Positions 1 through 7,569 of a stretch of 64,000 bases of DNA are shown one piece after another. The notes beneath the pieces are model-generated. The model was not told the origin of the DNA, ran no database searches, and worked only from the letters and a program-made list of their open reading frames with translations. A program made the position numbers and the translations under genes. The first letter of the stretch is position 1. Each line of letters starts with the position of its first letter. The stretch is from DAORHV01 sp964458645. Lineage in GTDB: Bacteria > Patescibacteriota > Gracilibacteria > Peribacterales > Peribacteraceae. Location: contig CAYWJU010000004.1 in the NCBI GenBank assembly GCA_964458645.1, positions 1 through 64,000 of the forward strand, written 5' to 3'.

Positions 1-1
1 T

Positions 2-352
2 ATGGACCTCGAAAAACTCACACACCACAAAAATTACGGCCAGACCGTCGTTATTGCGTTATTGCTTTCTGCCACCATGGTGGTGGCTGCTGCGGTCATC
101 GGTCGCGGCACGCTGAATTTGAAGAGCGCATTGGTTTCCGAGCGCGTCACAGTACCGGTTGTCATGCAGTTGTTCAGCGAAGATCACCCGACGGAGATCA
201 TCGGTGACGTGGAAGAATTGCCGGCGCGCCAGGAAATCGTGGGTTCGGCATTCGTCGTAACGACCGATGCGCACTCGTACTACATGCGCGTCAGCCCGAC
301 CAAGCCGTGGGAAACGCTGGAAACCAAAATCATGCATGGCGACACGTTTTAA
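2..352 (+). CDS. Hypothetical single-pass membrane protein
   Basis: A 116-residue protein with one hydrophobic segment at about residues 16 to 38, preceded by a short, mildly basic N-terminus. The remaining 75 residues look like a small extracytoplasmic domain rich in Val, Thr and Glu. I do not recognise a family. The ATG lies at the very edge of the window, so an upstream start cannot be excluded and the operon context is not visible. Its stop TAA overlaps the stop of the convergent glycosyltransferase gene within the shared bases TTAA. The predicted role is envelope-associated, by inference from the membrane anchor only. Confidence 0.55.
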   Translation: MDLEKLTHHKNYGQTVVIALLLSATMVVAAAVIGRGTLNLKSALVSERVTVPVVMQLFSEDHPTEIIGDVEELPARQEIVGSAFVVTTDAHSYYMRVSPTKPWETLETKIMHGDTF

Positions 353-1071
353 CGCCTCGTGCTGAGAACTTTCCTGGGGAACACCACCGTGGCAACCAGA
401 ATACGTCCCAAACGATGAGGTTCTTGCAAGAGCCGCCACGCCCACTCCAGACCCCATTGCTGCATCCAGCTCGGCGCACGTTTGCGTACACCGGATAGAA
501 AATCGAACGCACCGCCAACGCCCATGGCCACCCGCACGGAAGGCATGCGGGCCAAGTTGCGCGCTATCCACAGTTCCTGCTTTGGCGCACCGTACGCAAC
601 GAACAAGAGTGTCGCCCCCGATGCATTCACCATGCTGATGATTTCCTGCTCGTGTTCCGGTCTGGGTGAGCCTGCAAACGTACCAACAATGACAAGTGTC
701 GGATTACTCTTCCTCAACGCGTCGGCGGCATGTTCGGCAATACCCGGAATGGCGCCCAGCAAAAACACGGGCCCGTTGTTCGCACGACAAAGGTCGGTCA
801 TGACATCCACCCCGGTGACGCGTTGTGGCAATGGCGTGCCGGCACGACGTGCGGCCCACAATAATCCTGTGCCGTCCGGCACATTCAATGCAGTCTGCTG
901 CAATACGGCAAATAACTGCTTGTTCTTAGACGCTTCCACAAGCATTTCGGGGTTCGGCGTCGCGACATGATGCTGTGTGTTGGAGCGCAGCATATCGCCA
1001 ATGCGACTCACCGCTTCACTGCGCGTAACCGCATCGACCGGAACGCCGAGAATGGAAACCCTGGGCTGCAT
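349..1071 (-). CDS. WecG/TagA/CpsF-family glycosyltransferase
   Basis: A 240-residue protein of the family that transfers an N-acetylhexosamine (N-acetylmannosamine in WecG and TagA) to a polyprenyl-diphosphate-linked GlcNAc, an early step in cell-surface polymer synthesis on the cytoplasmic face of the membrane. Family landmarks are visible in order: TPNPEML near residue 38, PDGTG near 65, RVTGVD near 84, GAPKQE near 161, GGAFDFLSG near 186 and the C-terminal LEWAWRLLQEP. Length is normal for the family. Only the family and not the exact sugar can be read from sequence. It has its own promoter, with GATAAT ending 8 nt before the ATG, and is divergent from the lipoprotein gene. Confidence 0.9.
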   Translation of the reverse strand: MQPRVSILGVPVDAVTRSEAVSRIGDMLRSNTQHHVATPNPEMLVEASKNKQLFAVLQQTALNVPDGTGLLWAARRAGTPLPQRVTGVDVMTDLCRANNGPVFLLGAIPGIAEHAADALRKSNPTLVIVGTFAGSPRPEHEQEIISMVNASGATLLFVAYGAPKQELWIARNLARMPSVRVAMGVGGAFDFLSGVRKRAPSWMQQWGLEWAWRLLQEPHRLGRILVATVVFPRKVLSTRR

Positions 1072-1079
1072 GCGCGTCC

Positions 1080-1107
1080 ATTATCAAGCAAACTCTGGCT
1101 TACGCAA
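1080..1107 (-). promoter_or_regulatory. Sigma70-type promoter, near-leaderless
   Basis: On the minus strand a TTGCGT -35 box (1107-1102) is separated by 16 nt from a GATAAT -10 box (1085-1080). The hexamer ends 8 nt before the ATG of the WecG-like gene, so the expected transcript start is at or within 2 nt of the start codon. Confidence 0.55.
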
Positions 1108-1134
1108 CGGCAGAGTCGTACACTCGCCACACGC

Positions 1135-1920
1135 ATGAAGCTCTCCATTCTCTCGCTTCCGGCAATGATCGCAACATGCTGCATCTTCTGCGCATGCACG
1201 GTGCAAACCGGTACCACGCCTGAAACGGTACAAACGGACAGCGGCGCGCTCACGCATGTTTCCAGTGCCGCAGTCACTTCTTCCATCACCACGTCTTCGA
1301 GTGCGTTGTCCGGTGCGCTGGTGGAAGGGTTTGTGGCAGACCCGGCACCCACAACCACGGACAGCCTGGAGGTTCCGGCCCAGGACCAGCCGACATCGGT
1401 GACGGGGCATCTGCTCGTGAGTACCATCGGCTTTGGCAATACCCCCGAAAAGGACGGCCCGCCGCGCATGCTGGAATTGTTCGATTATGACTGTGAGTAC
1501 TGTCGTCAGCACGCGCAGCAGGAGCGTCGTTGGATCGATGAAGCATACGTTGCCAAAGGCTCCCTCGGTATTGAGCGTATTTTTGTGACTATGACGCCGG
1601 CCGGCAAACGCATGGGCCAAGCCGCGCTGTGCGCCGGCGTACAAAACGTCTTCCCTGCAATGGATGCGTTCTTGCTCAGCAACGTGCCGCAAACGGATCC
1701 GCCGATTTTTGCGTTTGCTAAGACGCTCTCCATCGATCAAGCCCAATTTAAAACCTGCATGCAGAACATGAGCGTCGCCGAAGGAAGCTATACGCTACCG
1801 GACGGCACAGTGATCGACCGCATTCCGGCATTCAGCATCGGTACAACCATATGGAGCGGCATCGTGCCCCAAGGCGAACTGAAAACGATGATCGACAAGG
1901 CCATCCGCGACGCGAAGTAA
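1135..1920 (+). CDS. Thioredoxin-fold (DsbA-like) exported lipoprotein
   Basis: A 261-residue protein. The N-terminus is a signal sequence with a Cys-rich end (residues 15 to 21), consistent with a lipobox, then a Ser/Thr/Pro-rich linker to about residue 100. The C-terminal domain begins MLELFDYDCEYC, with a CxxC redox motif at residues 120-123, and carries a cis-Pro-type loop near IPAF. This matches DsbA/DsbG-like thiol oxidoreductases acting outside the membrane on substrate disulfides. The upstream in-frame extension of 56 codons overlaps the divergent gene and lacks signal-peptide character, so the start at MKLSIL was chosen; TACACT ends 10 nt before it. mutM follows after 10 nt. Confidence 0.8.
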   Translation: MKLSILSLPAMIATCCIFCACTVQTGTTPETVQTDSGALTHVSSAAVTSSITTSSSALSGALVEGFVADPAPTTTDSLEVPAQDQPTSVTGHLLVSTIGFGNTPEKDGPPRMLELFDYDCEYCRQHAQQERRWIDEAYVAKGSLGIERIFVTMTPAGKRMGQAALCAGVQNVFPAMDAFLLSNVPQTDPPIFAFAKTLSIDQAQFKTCMQNMSVAEGSYTLPDGTVIDRIPAFSIGTTIWSGIVPQGELKTMIDKAIRDAK

Positions 1921-1930
1921 TCCGCCACCC

Positions 1931-2743
1931 ATGCCCGAACTGCCCGAAGTCGAAACCACCGTACGGTCGGTCTCCCCTTTCCTTGTGGGGAAGGTCATCG
2001 TGAAGGCCGAGGTGCTGCGCGCAAACATGGTCGGAGACGCAAAGCGTTTTGCCACGGCTGTGAGGAAGCGCACGGTAAAAACAATCAGGCGGCGCGGCAA
2101 ATACATGCTCGCCGAACTGGACAACGGCACCACGCTCATCCTGCATTTGAAAATGAGCGGACGCCTGGCCATCCGCAAACACGACGATACGCCGCTCAAG
2201 TTCGAGCGCATTCTGTTCCACACGGATGATGTCGTGATCGTTTTCAACGATCCGCGCACGCTCGGCCGCGCGCTGGTGCTGCCGACCATCGAAGCGTTGA
2301 ACCATCCGTCCATCAAGGCACTCGGACCCGAGGCGCTGGAAATTTCGTTCGCCGAGTTCGAGGCGCGGCTCGCGAAGCGCCCCAAGCGCCAAATAAAAGA
2401 ACTGCTGATGGACCAGGCGTTCGTGGCCGGAGTCGGCAACATTTACGCCCAGGAAGCCTGCTTCGTTGCCAAGATCAACCCGAGTCGTGCGGCCAAGACG
2501 CTGAAGCGAAGCGAGCGGAAGGCGATCTACGACGGCATGCGCGAATCGCTGGAAAAAGGGCTCCGCAACATGGGCACCAGCATTTCGGATTTCTCGGACC
2601 TGTTCGGTAAGCCCGGCCAAACGATTGAGGATCTGTTCGTGTACGGCCGTGCCGGACAACCGTGCCGCGCCTGCAAGACAGCGTTGAAATTCTGCGTGCA
2701 AGCACAGCGCACAACGGCGTGGTGCTCAACATGCCAGCGGTAA
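1931..2743 (+). CDS. mutM: Formamidopyrimidine-DNA glycosylase
   Basis: A 270-residue MutM/Fpg that removes 8-oxoguanine and formamidopyrimidines from DNA and cleaves the abasic site. The N-terminus MPELPEVE supplies the catalytic Pro and Glu; the conserved Lys sits in GKYMLAEL; the helix-two-turn-helix is at QAFVAGVGNIYAQE near residue 160; the C-terminus carries the zinc finger with Cys pairs CRAC and CSTC. All key residues are present and the length is typical. It follows the thioredoxin-fold lipoprotein gene by 10 nt without a Shine-Dalgarno sequence. Its stop codon directly abuts the stop of the convergent methyltransferase gene. Confidence 0.97.
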   Translation: MPELPEVETTVRSVSPFLVGKVIVKAEVLRANMVGDAKRFATAVRKRTVKTIRRRGKYMLAELDNGTTLILHLKMSGRLAIRKHDDTPLKFERILFHTDDVVIVFNDPRTLGRALVLPTIEALNHPSIKALGPEALEISFAEFEARLAKRPKRQIKELLMDQAFVAGVGNIYAQEACFVAKINPSRAAKTLKRSERKAIYDGMRESLEKGLRNMGTSISDFSDLFGKPGQTIEDLFVYGRAGQPCRACKTALKFCVQAQRTTAWCSTCQR

Positions 2744-3367
2744 TCACGCCGTCGCCACCGCCTGGACGAACGCCGAGCGTTTGCCATGATACTCGGCACT
2801 CGATTTTCGCAGTGAAAGAATCGTAAAATCAGTGAGCATGGATTGCAGATAGTCGCGGCTGAAAAAGTGCCGCGTGTGATCCGACCGGAACATATCGGGG
2901 CCGACTTCCTCGCCGACACCGTATAAACAATCATCGACCGATTTACATTTCACGAAAAACAATCCGCCACGTTTGAGAACCCTCTTCACTTCCGAGAAAA
3001 CCGAGCGGGTGATGGCGTCATCGAAGTAATGCACCGAAAGATGGGCGTAGACCGCATCGAAGGACTTATGCGCAAACGGCAGCGGCATACTGATATCGTG
3101 TAACAGCGGCTGCACGGCCTTTAGTCCGCAAGCGTACAGATCGTGCTGCAATTCGGCGATGCCGCTCGGGGAAAAATCCACGGCGGTGACCTTGAATCCG
3201 TGTTGGGCAAAGAACACCGAGTCCACGCCACGCCCGCAACCCAAGTCGAGTACCCGGTCCCCTTTCGCACTTCCAAGCCTGCGCACTGCACTTCGAGCAA
3301 ACGCATTCACCGGCTCATTACGGCCGGACCACTTGTTTTGCCAGACTTCTTGATTCGTCCGGGGCAT
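2744..3367 (-). CDS. Class I SAM-dependent methyltransferase
   Basis: A 207-residue soluble protein with the Rossmann-like methyltransferase core. SAM-binding motif I is VLDLGCGRG at about residues 39-47, followed by VTAVDFSP (acidic residue for the ribose) and the motif IV-like region FDAVYAHLSVHYF near residue 105. The closest general pattern is the Methyltransf_11/25 type (UbiE-like or TehB-like); the substrate cannot be told. It is divergent from the Xer recombinase gene across only 20 bp, where TATCCTA offers a -10 box on each strand (TAGGAT on this strand ends 10 nt before the ATG). Confidence 0.85.
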   Translation of the reverse strand: MPRTNQEVWQNKWSGRNEPVNAFARSAVRRLGSAKGDRVLDLGCGRGVDSVFFAQHGFKVTAVDFSPSGIAELQHDLYACGLKAVQPLLHDISMPLPFAHKSFDAVYAHLSVHYFDDAITRSVFSEVKRVLKRGGLFFVKCKSVDDCLYGVGEEVGPDMFRSDHTRHFFSRDYLQSMLTDFTILSLRKSSAEYHGKRSAFVQAVATA

Positions 3368-3387
3368 CTGACGATGTATCCTACCGG

Positions 3388-4308
3388 ATGCCGATGCAAC
3401 TCAAAGACGCCATCTACGACTTTCTTACGCACTGCGAGGTGGGCAAATACCAAAGCAAGAAAACGGTGGAGAACTACCGCCACTACCTGCGCCGCTTTGA
3501 GCAGTTCGCCAAACCGACCATGGACGTGTCGGATATTTCATCGGATATGATCCGCGACTACCGCCTGCATCTGCACCGCATGGAACAACCCGGTCAGGGC
3601 GTGACGCTGAACATTAAAACGCAGCAGTACCACCTCATCGCACTGCGGTCGCTCTTGAAGCACTTGGCCAAAAACGACGTGAAGACGATCTCTGCCGAGA
3701 AGATCGAACTGCCGAAGGTCCCCGGACGCCAAGTGGACGTACTCTCTCGCGAGGAACTGGATGAAATCTTCGCCGCCGCCGACCCGACAAAGCGTAATGG
3801 TCTGCGCGATTTGGCTGTGCTGCACATGCTCTACTCCACCGGCCTGCGCGTAAGCGAGCTCAGTAACTTAAACCGCGACGACGTGAACTTCGACAAGCGC
3901 GAATTCCGCGTGGTCGGCAAGGGCCGCAAAGCGCGCATCGTGTTCTTATCCGTGGAATCGGTCGACCACGTAAAGCGCTACCTGGATTCACGCACGGATA
4001 ACTGGAAACCGGTGTTCGTGAGTAATTCCAATCGCTCCAAAAAGGACATCGTGGGTGACGAAGGCCGCCGCCTGCAGCCGCAGGCCATTGAACGCATTGT
4101 GCGCATGCTCACCGTGAAAGCCGGCATTCTGAAGAAAGTCACGCCGCACACGCTGCGCCACACGTTCGCCACCGAATTACTGCGCAATGGCGCCGACATC
4201 CGTTCGGTGCAGGAAATGCTCGGGCATGCCAGCATTACCACCACCCAGATTTACACGCACTTAACGAACAAGCGGCTGAAGGAGATTCACCAACAGTTTC
4301 ACCGGTAA
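3388..4308 (+). CDS. Tyrosine recombinase, XerC/XerD type
   Basis: A 306-residue site-specific recombinase. An N-terminal SAM-like core-binding domain covers residues 5 to 95 and the catalytic domain residues 115 to 306. The active-site set is complete: Arg154 in TGLRVSEL, Lys near 178, His254 and Arg257 in HTLRHTF, His280 in LGHAS and the Tyr289 nucleophile in TQIYTHL. Length and organisation match chromosomal dimer-resolving XerC/D proteins and not phage integrases, although the sequence alone does not separate XerC from XerD. A second in-frame ATG at 3394 is an equally possible start. A structured repeat lies immediately downstream. Confidence 0.93.
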   Translation: MPMQLKDAIYDFLTHCEVGKYQSKKTVENYRHYLRRFEQFAKPTMDVSDISSDMIRDYRLHLHRMEQPGQGVTLNIKTQQYHLIALRSLLKHLAKNDVKTISAEKIELPKVPGRQVDVLSREELDEIFAAADPTKRNGLRDLAVLHMLYSTGLRVSELSNLNRDDVNFDKREFRVVGKGRKARIVFLSVESVDHVKRYLDSRTDNWKPVFVSNSNRSKKDIVGDEGRRLQPQAIERIVRMLTVKAGILKKVTPHTLRHTFATELLRNGADIRSVQEMLGHASITTTQIYTHLTNKRLKEIHQQFHR

Positions 4309-4314
4309 GCCATA

Positions 4315-4370
4315 TCCGTAGCGGCGAATCGAAATTCGCCGCGCCGCGATTATCGAATCGCGGCTGCGGA
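4315..4370. repeat. Structured element able to form a three-way junction
   Basis: Two adjacent perfect hairpins: a 9-bp stem GCGGCGAAT (4321-4329) with ATTCGCCGC (4334-4342) closed by CGAA, and an 8-bp stem CCGCGATT (4344-4351) with AATCGCGG (4356-4363) closed by ATCG. They are enclosed by an outer stem TCCGTA (4315-4320) with TGCGGA (4365-4370) containing one G-T pair. It fills the whole gap between the stop codons of two convergent genes. It may act as a bidirectional terminator or be a dispersed palindromic repeat; there is no T-run. Confidence 0.7.
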
Positions 4371-4652
4371 TCATAAGGAAATTTTCATCCTCTTCAAGCC
4401 GCTCGTGTGGCCCGACAAAATTTCAACATGCGATTTCGCCACACCGAATTCATCGGCCAGGAAATCAATCAGCTCGGCATTGGCTTTGCCGTCTTCACGC
4501 ACCGCCGCCACGTCGATTTTGTAGACGCCGTTGTCCAAAATTTCCTTGGCTTTCGTCACATGCGCACCGGCGTGCACCTTTACTTCGAATGTGACTGATC
4601 CGCTCTCGGCCAGTGTGTTTTTCAGGATCGCGAACATGTTGTCAGGATACAC
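4371..4652 (-). CDS. yggU: DUF167/YggU family protein
   Basis: A 93-residue small protein. The core VTFEVKVHAGAHVTK, followed by the region YKIDVAAVREDGKANAELIDFLADEFGV and then VEILSGHTSGLKRMKI, fits the YggU/DUF167 fold, whose biological role is not established. The first possible start is GTG at 4652, one base after the stop of the upstream cyclohydrolase gene; ATG at 4637 is an alternative. It is the third gene of the deaminase-cyclohydrolase operon, so it may simply be co-transcribed housekeeping. Its stop lies at the edge of the three-way-junction element. Confidence 0.8.
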   Translation of the reverse strand: MYPDNMFAILKNTLAESGSVTFEVKVHAGAHVTKAKEILDNGVYKIDVAAVREDGKANAELIDFLADEFGVAKSHVEILSGHTSGLKRMKISL

Positions 4653-4653
4653 G

Positions 4654-5862
4654 CTATTTCTTGCCCGCTAGCACCTTCAGTTGCCCAGCAATTGCAATAA
4701 CTTCCCTGCGCAACTCAGGCGCGATGTAGTTGGCCCGGCTGCCCTCGATTTTACGCAGCATGGTGACGAGATGACCCACGATGATGACGTCGGTTGCTCG
4801 TCCGGCACGGATGGCATCCAGGTGGGGGCGCAACAACGTTTCCACGCGCGAGAACGGAATGTCCTCGTACTCTTGATCGGCGATTTTCCAGAGCAGTTCA
4901 ATGAGGTTCTCCTCCGTGAGCGCGATTTCGGCGGCATCCACACGGTGCACGTCGAACCCCTGTTCAATAAGCCACCCAAGCTTGCGCTTGTTGTTGGTCA
5001 GCAGTCCGAATTTCTTCAGGCCGACACCGCGCAATGCGGGGCCGATCCACGAATAGTCACGAAAATCAGCCTCCGGGAAACCGGTCTCACGCATGGCCTC
5101 GGCAGTACCGACCTTGCCCACCCATTCACCCTCTTCATCACGCCCTTCTTGGCGGCGCAAAGACTGAGACTTTGCACTTAGGCCCATTCCGCGGCCTTCG
5201 GCGCGGTGGTAGAACATGCCGCCGCTTCCGTGTGCTTCGATGGCATCCAGACAATCGTCCAATTGTGGCCCGCAGCCGCAACGCATTTGGTCGAAAATGT
5301 CGCCGAGCAGACACTCGGAGTGAATACGAACGATGGGATCACGACCGATGTTCAGCTGGCCGGATTTATGCACGCCTTGCACTGACAAGGGCTTTCCATC
5401 CGAAGTGATCGGCTTGGGAAGGCGAACCAGAAATACATGCGGCCCGCCGGTGGTGCCATGCTCCGGATCATCATGATCATAGAACAGCGAGTACCACGGT
5501 GAGCCCGGGCACCAGCGCATTTCACACGGAAGGATGACATCGGGGTAGCGCACGCCATCGGTGGAACGCATTGCCTCTATAGCCACCTGCGCAGCTTCGG
5601 CTCCGCTGCGGATGTACGGCTTCACGGCCTTACGGTCACCACCATTCAGCATCTTGAACATCGCCATGCGCGCCTGACAGAGGGCATCCAGCGGAACACC
5701 AGCATCCACCAACGTCTCCATGCCGTCGCAGGCAGCGAGGATTTTGTCGTTGCCGGCGAACTTGCTACGCGCAGCTGCGATTTCACCCCGGATCGCGTCG
5801 GCGAGGCCGCGCTTCACGGGAACGCGCTCGGTGTCGACGGTGAAGGATTCGAGGTGTTTCAT
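4654..5862 (-). CDS. GTP cyclohydrolase II-like protein with N-terminal extension
   Basis: A 402-residue protein, about twice the size of a stand-alone RibA. Residues about 140 to 310 match GTP cyclohydrolase II, which opens GTP to diaminopyrimidinone ribose phosphate, formate and pyrophosphate. The zinc ligands are Cys184, Cys195 and Cys197 in HSECLLGDIF and RCGCG; FYHRAEGRGMGL corresponds to the phosphate and GTP loop; RDY (268-270) and LLTNN (287-291) are conserved. The first 140 residues and the last 80 are unlike normal RibA and are unassigned. No DHBP synthase domain is present. It is the middle gene of a three-gene operon behind a RibD-like deaminase (28-nt gap), suggesting consecutive steps. 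The role in riboflavin itself is doubtful because later pathway genes are absent here. Confidence 0.8.
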   Translation of the reverse strand: MKHLESFTVDTERVPVKRGLADAIRGEIAAARSKFAGNDKILAACDGMETLVDAGVPLDALCQARMAMFKMLNGGDRKAVKPYIRSGAEAAQVAIEAMRSTDGVRYPDVILPCEMRWCPGSPWYSLFYDHDDPEHGTTGGPHVFLVRLPKPITSDGKPLSVQGVHKSGQLNIGRDPIVRIHSECLLGDIFDQMRCGCGPQLDDCLDAIEAHGSGGMFYHRAEGRGMGLSAKSQSLRRQEGRDEEGEWVGKVGTAEAMRETGFPEADFRDYSWIGPALRGVGLKKFGLLTNNKRKLGWLIEQGFDVHRVDAAEIALTEENLIELLWKIADQEYEDIPFSRVETLLRPHLDAIRAGRATDVIIVGHLVTMLRKIEGSRANYIAPELRREVIAIAGQLKVLAGKK

Positions 5863-5890
5863 GAAGGGGGTGAAGATACCTCGTGGCGGA

Positions 5891-6688
5891 TCAGCCGCGC
5901 AATTGTTTGTCGAAAAGTGCTGCTGTGCGCGCCTGTTCGGCCAATTTCCCGAGCAGAACCATGCTTGTCACCCCGTGGTAGTCGCCTTCGGGAGTGATGA
6001 GCGCTTTGGTGACCTGGGCGATCTCGGTCTGCGTGCGGAGAATCTTGAGACCGGGTTGGTCGGCCAGCGCTTCGGACCCCACGTACACATGCAACGGGCG
6101 GAAGCCTTCGCCCGGGCGCGCAAGTGAGCGGAGCACAGCCTCCGGGTCATCCCCCACCACTGCGGCGTGCTTGCGGAAGTCCTCATCCGTCATGTCGTCC
6201 GGCGTCGCAGCCACGCTCGTCCACGGACGGCCAAGCATGCGCATAGTAAGGAAGCCGCGGTTGTGTTCGCGGCACGCTTCTTCCAAGACCGGACCCTCCG
6301 ACGAAACACCGGCAGCATGCAGAATCCGCAAGCCGTTACCCGCCACACGCACGTCGGGATCCACCAGGCCGTACGCGACATGCTTCACGCCGCGATCCAG
6401 GATGATTTCGGTACACGGCGGTGTTTTTTTGGTGGGACTCGGACAACATGGTTCCAGATTTACCACCAGAACATCATCGGGTTCGACCGGACCGGCATAC
6501 CTGTTCAACAGATCGCGCTCGCCGTGAGCGGTACCGAACAGTCGATGAATGCCAGTGGCCACCACGTCTTTGCCTCTCAAGAGGGCGGCAGCCACCATGG
6601 CACCGGTACCGACCGTGCCGCGCCCCTCTTCCGAGAGCCTCAAGCAGGCGAGCATTGCTTCTTCCAGTGTTGCTTGATTGGTGCGCAT
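5891..6688 (-). CDS. RibD-like pyrimidine deaminase with degenerate reductase region
   Basis: A 265-residue protein. The N-terminal zinc deaminase domain has HGE (His55, Glu57) and the EPCC-x9-C pattern (Cys81/82, Cys92), then DPDVRVAGNGLRILHAAGV, which is diagnostic for RibD rather than general cytidine deaminases. The predicted reaction is deamination of the GTP cyclohydrolase II product. After residue 145 the normal reductase start (NRGF) is recognisable, but only about 120 residues follow instead of about 220, the usual substrate loop is replaced and the C-terminal catalytic half is missing. Reductase activity is therefore unlikely. First gene of the operon with the GCH II-like gene; its promoter TTGAAA-16-TAAGAT ends 9 nt before the ATG. 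Confidence 0.82.
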   Translation of the reverse strand: MRTNQATLEEAMLACLRLSEEGRGTVGTGAMVAAALLRGKDVVATGIHRLFGTAHGERDLLNRYAGPVEPDDVLVVNLEPCCPSPTKKTPPCTEIILDRGVKHVAYGLVDPDVRVAGNGLRILHAAGVSSEGPVLEEACREHNRGFLTMRMLGRPWTSVAATPDDMTDEDFRKHAAVVGDDPEAVLRSLARPGEGFRPLHVYVGSEALADQPGLKILRTQTEIAQVTKALITPEGDYHGVTSMVLLGKLAEQARTAALFDKQLRG

Positions 6689-6692
6689 AAGA

Positions 6693-6720
6693 TTGACATC
6701 TTATAGAAAAGTTCTGTAGT
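6693..6720 (+). promoter_or_regulatory. Promoter of the TIM-barrel/DUF84 operon
   Basis: TTGACA (6693-6698), 16-nt spacer, TGTAGT (6715-6720). The -10 hexamer ends 6 nt before ATG 6727, predicting a leaderless transcript. It overlaps the opposing promoter almost base for base. Confidence 0.65.
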
Positions 6721-6725
6721 TTCAA
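6698..6725 (-). promoter_or_regulatory. Opposing promoter of the RibD-like/GCH II operon
   Basis: Minus strand: TTGAAA (6725-6720), 16-nt spacer, TAAGAT (6703-6698), then 9 nt to the ATG at 6688. Each promoter's -35 box sits at the other promoter's -10 box, so two polymerases could not bind at once. Confidence 0.6.
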
Positions 6726-6726
6726 G

Positions 6727-7569
6727 ATGATGAAACGACCATACGTCTCCCTCAGCGCGCTGTCGTCGGCCGAAGATGTCCGTGCTATCCGGACGGCGCA
6801 CGAGACGGACTCTGCGCTTACACCACCGAAAAGCCACGACGTTCTGCTCGGCATTTCTACGGATCGCTACACGGTACAGGGTGAATTACCCGGCAAGCCG
6901 AGAAAGATCGCGACGGTTGAAGGCGTCCGCCAGATCAGTGCGGCCGTCACGGCCGATATGCCACTGGCCGTACATGTGGAAACGTATTTTCGCGACCAGC
7001 CCAAGAAGGACATTCCCGACATTTTGGATTTCGCACGCTACCGCACGGCACCGTTCGCCGAAGCCGTACTGCGTCTATTGGAAGGCGCTGATCCATCGAC
7101 GCTCGGCGCGCTCCAGCTGAACGGTGTGGTAGACCCGGATGAACTCGCAAAAGTGCACAAGGCCCACCCGAACCTGCCGATTATCTACCAGTTGCGCCGC
7201 GAACTTCTGGAGCGTGGAGAGGAAGATGTGGCCCGGCATTTGCGCGCCTGCCGTTTCGCGGCGGCACATGTGCTGCTGGACCTGTCTTCCGGCATGGGCG
7301 TGAAACTGCAGCAGGATGAATGCGCGCAGCTTGCCGCAGTGGTCCGCGCGGAAGCGCCGGATGCCCGTATCGGCATCGCCGGCGGCATCGGCGCCGACAA
7401 CGTCGATGAGATGTACGCCGATGCGTTCCGCATTGCCGGAGCCGTGAGTCTGGATACCGAAACCGCCATCCGGGAACCCGGTAGCGACGCGTTCAGCGTT
7501 CCCAGGTCGCTGGCATTCCTGCGCAACGCGTATGCCGCCGTCAACCGTCGCCTTTCCATAGCCTCCTGA
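6727..7569 (+). CDS. Putative TIM-barrel protein, TrpF/phosphoribosyl-isomerase-like
   Basis: A 280-residue soluble protein I cannot assign firmly. The second half shows a barrel-like alternation: LGALQLNGVV, LPIIYQLRREL, AAHVLLDLSSGMGV, then ARIGIAGGIGADNVDEM and AVSLDTETAIREPGSDAF. The GIAGGIGADNV followed by a VSLDTETA-type strand resembles the phosphate-binding end of phosphoribosylanthranilate isomerase and related (beta-alpha)8 enzymes acting on ribose phosphates. That would suit a cluster processing ribosylaminopyrimidine phosphates, but this is inference. A second ATG at 6730 is possible. It overlaps the DUF84 gene by one base (TGATG), indicating translational coupling. Confidence 0.6.
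   Translation: MMKRPYVSLSALSSAEDVRAIRTAHETDSALTPPKSHDVLLGISTDRYTVQGELPGKPRKIATVEGVRQISAAVTADMPLAVHVETYFRDQPKKDIPDILDFARYRTAPFAEAVLRLLEGADPSTLGALQLNGVVDPDELAKVHKAHPNLPIIYQLRRELLERGEEDVARHLRACRFAAAHVLLDLSSGMGVKLQQDECAQLAAVVRAEAPDARIGIAGGIGADNVDEMYADAFRIAGAVSLDTETAIREPGSDAFSVPRSLAFLRNAYAAVNRRLSIAS

Noticed and set aside
3388..4308. Integrase of a mobile element
   Set aside because: Length and domain layout fit a chromosomal Xer protein, and no other mobile genes or terminal repeats flank it.
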